A DNA stretch of 5,045 nt from Desulfobacterales bacterium S5133MH16 (GTDB taxonomy: Bacteria > Desulfobacterota > Desulfobacteria > Desulfobacterales > UBA11574). Made by a program: the position numbers and the translations under genes. This document shows, one piece after another, positions 1-5,045 of the stretch. Below the pieces are notes generated by a model. That model was not told the origin of the DNA. It ran no database searches and was given only the letters and a program-made list of their open reading frames with translations. Position 1 is the first letter of the stretch. Every line of letters begins with the position of its first letter. The stretch is taken from contig MAXL01000334.1 of NCBI GenBank assembly GCA_001751005.1, forward strand, positions 1 through 5,045, written 5' to 3'.

Positions 1-384
1 CAGTTGAAAATGATAGCAACTTTTCATGTCTTTTAAGAAAAAATATGCTGCGCGACCAATAATCACCACATCATCTTCTTCGGCGGTCTTCAAAATGAGG
101 TTTTTTAAGCTGGTCTGATATTCTTGCTCTTCGACTACGCTTTTATCGAATCCTACAATTCGCTGAATGTAGCTCTGGCTGAATAATTTTGAAAACGTGT
201 TAGATATTCTGTATTCCCTGCTCTTTTCAAAGGACTCCAGGGTTCTTTCCGAGACATTGAGATCTTCGGCAATTTTTTGGAAAAGAGATTTGTCAACATA
301 ATGATAGCCGAGTCTTTTGGCAAGCAGCCGACCCAGTTTCCTGCCGCCTGAAGCATAATCCCTGCTGATCGTTATTATGGCCAT
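1..384 (-). CDS. Cytidylate kinase-like family protein (partial, C-terminus off the left edge)
   Basis: The reading frame opens at ATG 384-382 and stays open for 128 codons to the window edge, so the C-terminal part is missing; I recall whole members as roughly 200 residues. The N-terminus MAIITISRDYASGGRKLG matches the start of the cytidylate-kinase-like family (Pfam Cytidylate_kin2 type). There a glycine-rich SRxYxSGGR loop at residues 7-15 takes the place of the classical GxxGxGKG P-loop. A second conserved strand and turn, VVIIGRAAYFFL, lies near residues 107-118. The start is supported by an AGAGGG Shine-Dalgarno about 7 bases upstream. The family is related to nucleoside monophosphate kinases and is expected to be cytosolic, but true CMP kinase activity has not been shown for most members, so the substrate is open. 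It follows hisHF on the same strand after 110 bases, with a possible own promoter. Confidence 0.85.
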   Translation of the reverse strand, partial: MAIITISRDYASGGRKLGRLLAKRLGYHYVDKSLFQKIAEDLNVSERTLESFEKSREYRISNTFSKLFSQSYIQRIVGFDKSVVEEQEYQTSLKNLILKTAEEDDVVIIGRAAYFFLKDMKSCYHFQL

Positions 385-433
385 ATTTTTTCCCTCTTCG
401 ATTAAGTGGTTGTAATAAAAACCTCATCTTAAT

Positions 434-461
434 ATATTACATTTGGTGTTATAAAATGCAA
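434..461 (-). promoter_or_regulatory. Possible sigma-70-type promoter for the kinase-like gene
   Basis: On the minus strand TTGCAT (461-456) is followed, after 16 bases, by TAATAT (439-434), which lies about 50 bases upstream of the ATG at 384. The -35-like hexamer is good and the -10-like one is only partial (4 of 6). The gap is very AT-rich, so such matches arise easily by chance. No clear rho-independent terminator for hisHF is visible in the same gap, so readthrough from hisHF is equally possible. Confidence 0.3.
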
Positions 462-494
462 TGAATTATGTCTGATCGTATGGTCACATTTTTT

Positions 495-2078
495 TTAATT
501 ATTTTTTACCAACCGAGTCTCCACCTTGTCGCTCAGATAATTTTTTACCTCGGGTATAGAAACTTCTTTTCTATGGAATATGCCCGCTGCCAGCGCGGAT
601 TCGGCTTCTGTTCTCGTAAATACTTCGTAGAAATGTTCAACGCAGCCCGCGCCACTAGATGCAATTACCGGAATCGTTACGGCATTTTTAACGGCATTTA
701 TCAACTCAATATCATAACCGGAATCCGTTCCGTCTTTATCTATGCAATTTAAAAGTATTTCTCCGGCGCCTAATGTTTCGCAGACTTGTGCAAGAGTTGC
801 AGCATCCAGGTTTCTGCCCTCTCTTCCCCCTTTGATGGTACATTGATACCAGCAATACTCTTCTCCCAAGGGACCTTTTTCCTCTGTTTTTATCACCTGG
901 TGATTTATCTGATCCGGTGATGATACATAAACTCTCCTCGGATCGATTGATATGACAACTGCCTGTGCGCCGTAAACTCTGGATATTTGCTCAATTGAAC
1001 TGTCACCGGTTTTTTTGCCTGTTCTTAAATACGCTTCCGCGGTTAAGACCGCATCACTTCCTATGGAAATTTTATCAGCGCCGGATCTGAAATATTCGGT
1101 TGCGACTTCCAATGCGGTATATTTCCTGCCGTGCTTATCTGTATAATCTCTGATTCCTCCTCCGATGGTTAACGGAACAAAAACATTTTTGGAAGTTTGT
1201 TTTAATACGTCCATCATGGGTATATCTTCCAGTGGAAAATCTCTGAATCCTGTAATATTAAGGAAGGTAATCTCATCAGCACCTTGTTCATAATATGTCC
1301 TTGCAAGTTCAACAGGTTTGCCGAGATTTCTTACAGTTCCGTTTTCTCTGACATCGTATTGGTCGCCCTTTGTAACAACCAGGTCTCCCCGGTCGTTTGA
1401 TCTGACATCTAAACATGCAACTATTCTTTTAGACAGTCTGGTTTCTGTTAAAACATGTGTGATTGCCTTTTTTTCACTGCCGGGCTCAAGAAAATTCTTC
1501 AGAAGGTTTATTCCCGCAGCTCCACTTTTTTCCGGATGGAATTGGGTTGCGGTGATATTTCCTTTTTGAATGCCGCTGGCAAACTCTACACCATAGTTGG
1601 TTGTCGTTAAAACAACGGAATCGTCATCGGGTACCACGTGAAATGAATGTACAAAGTAAAATTTCTCATCACCGCGCAACCCGTTGAATATCCGGGATGG
1701 TTTTTTTATATTGACGCCGTTCCATCCAATATGAGGCACGGAAAGATTTATATCGAACTTTTTTACATGCCCGGGTATGAATCCCAATCCTTTAGTATCC
1801 GGAGCTTCCTCACTTTTTTCAAACAAAGCATGCAATCCCAAACAGATGCCAAGAAATGGCCTGTCTGAAAGCAGATAATCTTTTAATGCATCAACATAAT
1901 TTTTTTCATTTAGAATCCGCATCATACTCCCGAAATTGCCTACCCCGGGAAAAACAAGCTTTTCAGCAGACAGCAAATCATCAATGCCGGAGACAACTTT
2001 AACTTTTTGCCCCAAACTTTCTATTGCATTGATGACGCTTCTGACATTTCCGGCGCCATAATCTAATAATGTTATCAT
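495..2078 (-). CDS. hisHF: Bifunctional imidazole glycerol phosphate synthase HisHF (glutaminase-cyclase fusion)
   Basis: This 527-residue protein joins the two subunits of the fifth step of histidine biosynthesis: glutamine hydrolysis supplies ammonia that converts PRFAR into imidazole glycerol phosphate and AICAR. Residues 1 to about 198 are the class I glutamine amidotransferase (HisH). They include PGVGNFG (44-50), nucleophile Cys79 in GICLGLH, and the His181/Glu183 pair in FHPEKSG. After a linker of about 15 residues, 215-520 form the HisF barrel, with catalytic Asp224 (ACLDVR) and Asp379 (ISIDPRR), plus the phosphate-binding loop LTIGGGIR (303-310). The barrel carries RSNDRGDLVVTKGDQYDVRE, the long GDSSIEQISRVYG region and EEYCWYQCTIKGGRE, all as I recall them from yeast HIS7 and not from ordinary bacterial HisF (about 250 residues). 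The ATG at 2078 has AGGA 8 bases upstream. All catalytic residues are present, so it looks functional. No other his genes are in the window. It is a cytosolic enzyme. Confidence 0.95.
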   Translation of the reverse strand: MITLLDYGAGNVRSVINAIESLGQKVKVVSGIDDLLSAEKLVFPGVGNFGSMMRILNEKNYVDALKDYLLSDRPFLGICLGLHALFEKSEEAPDTKGLGFIPGHVKKFDINLSVPHIGWNGVNIKKPSRIFNGLRGDEKFYFVHSFHVVPDDDSVVLTTTNYGVEFASGIQKGNITATQFHPEKSGAAGINLLKNFLEPGSEKKAITHVLTETRLSKRIVACLDVRSNDRGDLVVTKGDQYDVRENGTVRNLGKPVELARTYYEQGADEITFLNITGFRDFPLEDIPMMDVLKQTSKNVFVPLTIGGGIRDYTDKHGRKYTALEVATEYFRSGADKISIGSDAVLTAEAYLRTGKKTGDSSIEQISRVYGAQAVVISIDPRRVYVSSPDQINHQVIKTEEKGPLGEEYCWYQCTIKGGREGRNLDAATLAQVCETLGAGEILLNCIDKDGTDSGYDIELINAVKNAVTIPVIASSGAGCVEHFYEVFTRTEAESALAAGIFHRKEVSIPEVKNYLSDKVETRLVKNN

Positions 2079-2084
2079 TTTTTA

Positions 2085-2090
2085 GGTCCT
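2085..2090 (-). promoter_or_regulatory. Ribosome binding site of hisHF
   Basis: The minus strand reads AGGACC at 2090-2085, with the AGGA core 8 bases before the ATG at 2078. This fixes the start so that the protein begins MITLLDYGAGN, the normal HisH N-terminus. The site lies only about 10 bases from the near edge of the palindromic repeat (2100), so folding of that repeat in the mRNA leader could influence access to it (inference). Confidence 0.7.
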
Positions 2091-2096
2091 ATTTGA

Positions 2097-2120
2097 TTCT
2101 TGATGGTTTCGTAAAACGTC
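2097..2120 (+). repeat. Imperfect 24-base direct repeat, copy 1
   Basis: This stretch begins TTCTTGATGG and ends TAAAACGTC. It matches 2237-2260 at 20 of 24 positions in the same orientation, 140 bases away. Most of it is also the left outer arm of the palindromic element, so the element's terminal sequence occurs three times here: twice inverted and once more in direct orientation just beyond the right edge. Confidence 0.65.
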
Positions 2121-2236
2121 AAAAAACATCATTTTTTGTCATTCCGGCGAAAGCCGGAATCCAGTGTTTTCAGAAACTTATGACTGACCTGGACCCCGGC
2201 TTTCGCCGGGGTGACGACTTTTTACGAGGCCATCAA
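2100..2236. repeat. Nested palindromic REP-like repeat element
   Basis: The outer arms 2100-2120 and 2216-2236 are inverted copies with 18 of 21 positions matching (TTGATGGNNTCGTAAAANGTC). Inside them, 2138-2164 and 2189-2215 are inverted copies of a 27-base unit differing at four positions. Each inner unit is itself a perfect hairpin: ATTCCGGC-GAAA-GCCGGAAT (2141-2160) and ACCCCGGC-TTTC-GCCGGGGT (2193-2212). The four differences between the units are compensating changes that keep both stems paired. The left half carries 17 extra bases (2121-2137), A6-CATCA-T6, also self-complementary. From memory this is the dispersed CCGGCGAAAGCCGG repeat class common in proteobacterial genomes, and no protein should be called across it. 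It fills the leader between the CGGC gene and hisHF, and could act as a transcript-end stabiliser, an attenuator-like fold, or an inert mobile repeat. Confidence 0.85.
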
Positions 2237-2260
2237 TTCTTGACGCTTTGGTAAAACATC
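2237..2260 (+). repeat. Imperfect 24-base direct repeat, copy 2
   Basis: This stretch begins TTCTTGACGC and ends TAAAACATC, with 20 of 24 positions matching 2097-2120. It abuts the right outer arm of the palindrome directly. It could be a remnant of a second, adjacent repeat unit whose remaining parts are gone, or a degenerate trace of how the element was inserted. Confidence 0.6.
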
Positions 2261-2305
2261 CGGTTTGTTACTCGCTTAGTGCCCGTTCAGTTTTTAATTT
2301 TTGGG

Positions 2306-2752
2306 TTAGTCATAAGCCAAACGAGTTTTTTCATCCGTCAATGTGGGTTCAATAATTTTTTTCCACTCAGGATCATCCCATGTTCCTAATTGATCATGAA
2401 CATGGATATATTTTTGAGGTATGGGGTGAGTGCCATAAACCACTTCCAGCCCGTATTGTATCTTGATAAAATCATAAAAATATATAAGATGAGGACAGGG
2501 AGGATATCCTACAATCAAACCGGTGGCAAGATGTATAATTTCTGCGCCGTTTTTCTTCATTTCCTCTCCGGTATATTCAATGTTTCCACCCGGACACCCA
2601 TCGCAGGTGGTATACCCCACAACGTCAACTTCAATATCCCGGTAACGGGCAAATGCTCCCTCTCTGTTTTGTAATGACCTGAAACACTTTCCACCGGCAC
2701 ACCTGCGGTAACGGTCACAAATAATTATACCAATTTTTGTTCTCTTTTGCAT
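2306..2752 (-). CDS. CGGC domain-containing Cys-rich protein, putative metal-binding
   Basis: The 148-residue protein starts MQKRTKIGIIICD. It carries the signature of the CGGC family, in which conserved cysteines are thought to bind metal: CAGGKC (18-23), CDGCPGG (50-56) and PPCPH (84-88), plus Cys12. The family's biochemical role is not established. There is no signal peptide or membrane helix, so it is probably cytosolic. The start is supported by GAGG 7 bases upstream, which lies inside the end of the preceding 31-residue reading frame; that frame stops one base before this ATG, suggesting translational coupling. It is the last gene of a close run that begins with a CDF metal exporter, which fits a role in sensing, carrying or buffering a metal (inference). 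The family call is firm; the function is not. Confidence 0.85.
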   Translation of the reverse strand: MQKRTKIGIIICDRYRRCAGGKCFRSLQNREGAFARYRDIEVDVVGYTTCDGCPGGNIEYTGEEMKKNGAEIIHLATGLIVGYPPCPHLIYFYDFIKIQYGLEVVYGTHPIPQKYIHVHDQLGTWDDPEWKKIIEPTLTDEKTRLAYD

Positions 2753-2753
2753 G

Positions 2754-2849
2754 TCATTTCCTCTCTTTAAGGATTACGAGTATAATTCCCAAAATAGTTG
2801 ATAAACCGGCAATAGAGCTATAAAAAAGAACGTTAAATTCAATGCTCAT
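2754..2849 (-). CDS. Small 31-residue membrane peptide, ZIP-transporter-like first helix
   Basis: A short frame between the CDF and CGGC genes encodes a 31-residue peptide that begins MSIEFNVLFYSSIAGL and ends VILKERK. It has one hydrophobic helix (about residues 6-27) and a positively charged tail. The IAGLSTILG segment resembles, from memory, the first transmembrane helix of bacterial ZIP-family zinc importers, but the frame ends at TGA where a full ZIP would run on for over 200 residues. It starts 15 bases after the CDF stop with a weak GGAA upstream, and ends one base before the CGGC start codon, whose ribosome binding site it contains. It may be a genuine small membrane protein of the operon or the stub left by deletion of a ZIP gene. 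The spacing favours translation; the function is unknown. Confidence 0.55.
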   Translation of the reverse strand: MSIEFNVLFYSSIAGLSTILGIILVILKERK

Positions 2850-2864
2850 TGTTTTTCCAATCCA

Positions 2865-3794
2865 TTACCTGCGAACATGATCTTGCAATAGATCGTCTCC
2901 ACAGGCTTTGCTTTCAAACTGAATCGTACTATGTTCTATTCTATATTTATTGCGCAGAAGGCTTTTAATTTCTTTTAATATGTAAGCGCTGCTGCTGATG
3001 AGCAGATCGTCAATTAATACATGGGCGCTCATGGCATTAATACCGGAGGTAATCGTCCATAAATGTAGGTGATGTACATCCTTTACCCCCTGGATTTTAC
3101 GGAGTTCATCCAGCATTTCCTCAACGTTTATATCTTTAGGGGTTGCTTCCAGAAATATGTCGATGGATTCCATTATCAGAGCATAAGCTCCTCTGAGGAT
3201 TAATATCCCAATAAAAATACTAATTAAAGGGTCTACTAAATACCAGCCTGTATATAAGATTAACAAGCCTCCCACAATCACTCCCCCGGAAGAAATTGTA
3301 TCCCCCACGATATGGAAAAAAGCTGACTTAACATTCAGGCTTGTATGGGCGGATTTTCTTAAAAGTAGTATTCCCACCCCATTGGCTAAAAGCCCTATAC
3401 AAGCAACTACCAGCATAACTAAGCCCTTAATTTCCTCGGGCTGAACAAGGCGATGATATGCTTCATAGAATATGTAAAAAGAGATAAAAAACAGCAGCAT
3501 GCCGTTAAAAAAGGCGGCCAGAATTTCCAATCGATAGAACCCGAAGGTCTTGGAGGGTGTGGGTGGTTTTCGGGCAAACTTCATGGCGGTTAAACTTAAG
3601 CCCAAAGCCAAAATATCGGTTAACATATGTCCGGCATCGCTGAGCAAGGCGAGGCTGTTGGCCAGGAGGCCGCCGATTATTTCAGCGATCATGACAATGG
3701 CAGTGATTGATAAGGCAATCATCAGCTTGCGCTGATTCGAAGCATGTGCCTGATTGTCTGATTCTATGTGCCGATGAGTATGATGAACCGCCAT
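2865..3794 (-). CDS. Cation diffusion facilitator (CzcD/ZitB-type) zinc/cadmium efflux transporter
   Basis: A 309-residue inner-membrane antiporter that exports Zn2+ (and probably Cd2+ or Co2+) in exchange for protons. It has a His-containing cytosolic N-terminus (MAVHHTHRHIES), then six predicted helices over about residues 25-210. The two metal-site HxxxD pairs are His56/Asp60 in helix 2 (SDAGHMLTD) and His161/Asp165 in helix 5 (FFHIVGD), the pattern of zinc-transporting CDF proteins. The cytosolic dimerisation domain (about 215-295) has GVKDVHHLHLWTIT and ends in IEHSTIQFE, both typical. The length is normal. The ATG at 3794 follows an in-frame TAA six bases upstream, so no longer start is possible, and the Shine-Dalgarno is weak. 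It heads a run with the ZIP-like peptide and the CGGC protein. No metal-responsive operator was recognised upstream. Confidence 0.95.
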   Translation of the reverse strand: MAVHHTHRHIESDNQAHASNQRKLMIALSITAIVMIAEIIGGLLANSLALLSDAGHMLTDILALGLSLTAMKFARKPPTPSKTFGFYRLEILAAFFNGMLLFFISFYIFYEAYHRLVQPEEIKGLVMLVVACIGLLANGVGILLLRKSAHTSLNVKSAFFHIVGDTISSGGVIVGGLLILYTGWYLVDPLISIFIGILILRGAYALIMESIDIFLEATPKDINVEEMLDELRKIQGVKDVHHLHLWTITSGINAMSAHVLIDDLLISSSAYILKEIKSLLRNKYRIEHSTIQFESKACGDDLLQDHVRR

Positions 3795-3962
3795 TTTTTA
3801 TTCTTGAACAAGTATCATTCCATTGCCGGGATAGACGTTGCGATCCTCGTAAGGTGTTATATGTTTCGGTTAAGGCTATTGACCGGTTTGAGGCAAAGCT
3901 TTACTAGTAACTGGCACACAACTTCCGTGCTTGATTTAAGGTCACCGAACAAGACTGGGCAT

Positions 3963-4067
3963 TTATTTCTTCTTGTCTTTTTTCAATTTTCGTTTTTCCT
4001 TTGGATTAAGCTGGGCCTTTTTCTGTTGTTCTCTTTTGCCTTTGTCTTTTTTCCCCTTATCACCCAT
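3963..4067 (-). CDS. Small lysine-rich protein (34 residues), unknown function
   Basis: The frame encodes a peptide beginning MGDKGKKDKGKREQQ and ending in KKDKKK. Fifteen of its 34 residues are Lys and two are Arg against five acidic, so the net charge is about +12, with no aromatic or Cys residues. An AGGAG sits exactly 8 bases before the ATG, the strongest ribosome binding site in the window. Short MGDK-type Lys-rich proteins occur, as I recall, as unnamed conserved proteins in proteobacteria. It should be disordered and cytosolic; nucleic-acid or ribosome association is plausible from charge alone but unproven. It starts 30 bases after the end of the broken transposase frame and lies 168 bases upstream of the CDF gene on the same strand. 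The low-complexity A-rich coding strand is the main reason for caution. Confidence 0.65.
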   Translation of the reverse strand: MGDKGKKDKGKREQQKKAQLNPKEKRKLKKDKKK

Positions 4068-4075
4068 GTCTGTTT

Positions 4076-4080
4076 CTCCT
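4076..4080 (-). promoter_or_regulatory. Strong ribosome binding site of the 34-residue Lys-rich gene
   Basis: AGGAG on the minus strand (4080-4076) is followed by 8 bases (AAACAGAC) and then ATG at 4067. It is the best evidence that the very short downstream frame is translated rather than being a chance A-rich run. Confidence 0.7.
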
Positions 4081-4097
4081 TATTTGGAATATTGGTG

Positions 4098-4934
4098 TCA
4101 AAGCTTGAATTGTGAATTAATTTTATCAAATTGGTTTTTCACTTTTTTATCGTTTATCATCTTTTCTTTAAATATTTTCACACTATGACTGACAGCCGAG
4201 TAACTGATATTGAAAAGGCGCCCTAACTGTTCATTGGTCATTAATCCTTTATTCCAAAGGAAATAAATGATTAAATCACGTTTGTGTTTGTCTATACCAT
4301 GCAATCGTTTTGCCTGAACGCATTTATTAAGATCGATTTGAACGATTTTAGCAGATTTTTTTAATAAATCATCTAATTTGATATCTTTTGCCAATTGCTT
4401 TTGTTGAGGTAAATCATTATGGGGGATATCCGGCAAAAATTGCTTTCGAATTCTATTTACAAATTTTTTAGCACCTAAAATCATACCATGGTGAATATCC
4501 TCCAGAAGGCGCTTCTCTTCCTCTGCATATTTTTGAACCTTTTCACGATATTGCTTATGTTTATCAGCGCCTTTAAAATATGACCAAATCACTTCGGTGG
4601 ATAATCAAGCCGGACCTTTCTTGGCATAGGCATAGATTGGGTATTTGCTCCATTTATAGTCTATCAAACGCCTTACTATTCCAGATCTTAATGGATTTCG
4701 ATGGATATAACAGGATAACCGCATAATATATGCATCATTTTGAACCAGGATGCTTTTATAGCGCCCCTGGAACAAATGACCTTTTTTTAAGTTTCGGTTA
4801 TTGAATCTTCGGGTATAGGTCGTGCCAAACCATTGCATTGCCTTTTTTAAATTTGCACGATTGGTTCTTACCAAAGGCCTTATGTTGTGACACCGCCGGG
4901 AAACCAGGCAGCAAATGGAGAAAATAAACCTCAA
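4098..4934 (-). pseudogene. REP-associated tyrosine transposase (RAYT, IS200-like), 5'-truncated and interrupted by an in-frame TGA
   Basis: Two consecutive pieces in one frame make a long-type RAYT. The first piece (4605-4934) holds ANLKKAMQWFGTTYTRRF, then GHLFQGRYKSILV and CYIHRNPLRSGIV, the central and tyrosine-helix blocks of Y1/REP transposases. It ends at TGA 4607-4605 in KKGPA*LSTEVIWSYF, where relatives as I recall them have a Trp, so a single TGG to TGA change explains the break. The second piece (about 4098-4604) has the basic linker and a C-terminal DnaA-like helix-turn-helix (TNEQLGRLFNISYSAVSHSV). The part that should carry the HUH histidines reads RRCHNIRPLVRTN, with no paired histidines, and the N-terminal 40-50 residues are unrecognisable; an in-frame stop lies at 4959-4961. 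It is therefore probably inactive. RAYTs mobilise palindromic REP repeats, and one such repeat lies 1.9 kb away. Confidence 0.85.
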
Positions 4935-5045
4935 GCTATAGCATCGTGAGAAACCGATCTATTTAAATTATTATTGTCTACTCAACACGCCATCATTCTT
5001 TCTTTGAACCAGCCTTTCCAACACGTCTTCGAGTATTTCCACCCC

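Noticed and set aside
456..494. Possible terminator after hisHF (ATGT…ACAT imperfect stem)
   Set aside because: The stem is short and bulged, with no following T-run in the transcript direction; not convincing.
468..752. Plus-strand 94-codon frame opposite the end of hisHF
   Set aside because: It lies antisense to the well-conserved HisF C-terminal coding sequence, with no ribosome binding site or recognisable family.
2069..2254. Plus-strand 61-codon frame containing VIPAKAGIQ and DPGFRRGDD
   Set aside because: This is the well-known spurious translation of the CCGGCGAAAGCCGG palindromic repeat; it overlaps the hisHF start and has no supporting gene features.
3795..3962. Gap upstream of the CDF gene searched for a metal-responsive operator, terminator or promoter
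   Set aside because: Only weak hexamer matches (for example TTGCCT with a poor -10) and a 4-bp GCAC/GTGC stem were seen; none is better than chance.
3707..4188. Overlapping plus-strand frames, some Phe/Leu-rich and membrane-like
   Set aside because: The Phe-rich stretches are the antisense of the Lys-rich minus-strand gene and of A-rich transposase DNA; the frames also overlap the N-terminus of the CDF gene.
4971..5045. Minus-strand open stretch of 24 codons (VEILEDVLERLVQRKNDG) running in from the right edge
   Set aside because: It could be the C-terminus of an upstream gene, but it is too short and unrecognised to support a call.

Overview
The window (about 5 kb, AT-rich) reads as ordinary bacterial chromosome in which every supportable gene lies on the minus strand. 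Gene content suggests a deltaproteobacterium-like organism (Desulfobacterota). The basis is a cytidylate-kinase-like gene, a CGGC-domain protein, a REP-associated transposase of the long type with a C-terminal helix-turn-helix, and a palindromic repeat of the 'GTCATTCCGGCGAAAGCCGG' class. This placement is inference from recall, not a database result.

Reading in the direction of transcription (right to left): 4098-4934 holds a decayed REP-associated tyrosine transposase (RAYT). It is split by an in-frame TGA where a Trp is expected, and it has lost its N-terminal HUH region. Just downstream lies a 34-residue lysine-rich gene (3963-4067) with a textbook Shine-Dalgarno. After a 168-base gap comes a tight three-gene run: a CDF (CzcD/ZitB-type) zinc/cadmium efflux protein (2865-3794), a 31-residue single-helix peptide resembling the first helix of a ZIP metal transporter (2754-2849), and a Cys-rich CGGC-domain protein (2306-2752). 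The spacings are 15 and 1 bases, so this looks like one metal-handling transcription unit.

The gap 2079-2305 contains a nested palindromic REP-like element (2100-2236) and an imperfect 24-base direct repeat. It sits directly in front of the ribosome binding site of the next gene, a bifunctional imidazole glycerol phosphate synthase HisHF (495-2078). This is the most notable gene: both subunits of the histidine-pathway enzyme are fused in one chain, and the HisF half carries the insertions of the fungal/plant HIS7 type rather than those of standard bacterial HisF. No other his gene is in the window. Finally, 1-384 is the N-terminal part of a cytidylate-kinase-like protein running off the left edge, with a possible promoter of its own in the 110-base gap. 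No RNA gene, CRISPR array or complete mobile element is visible.
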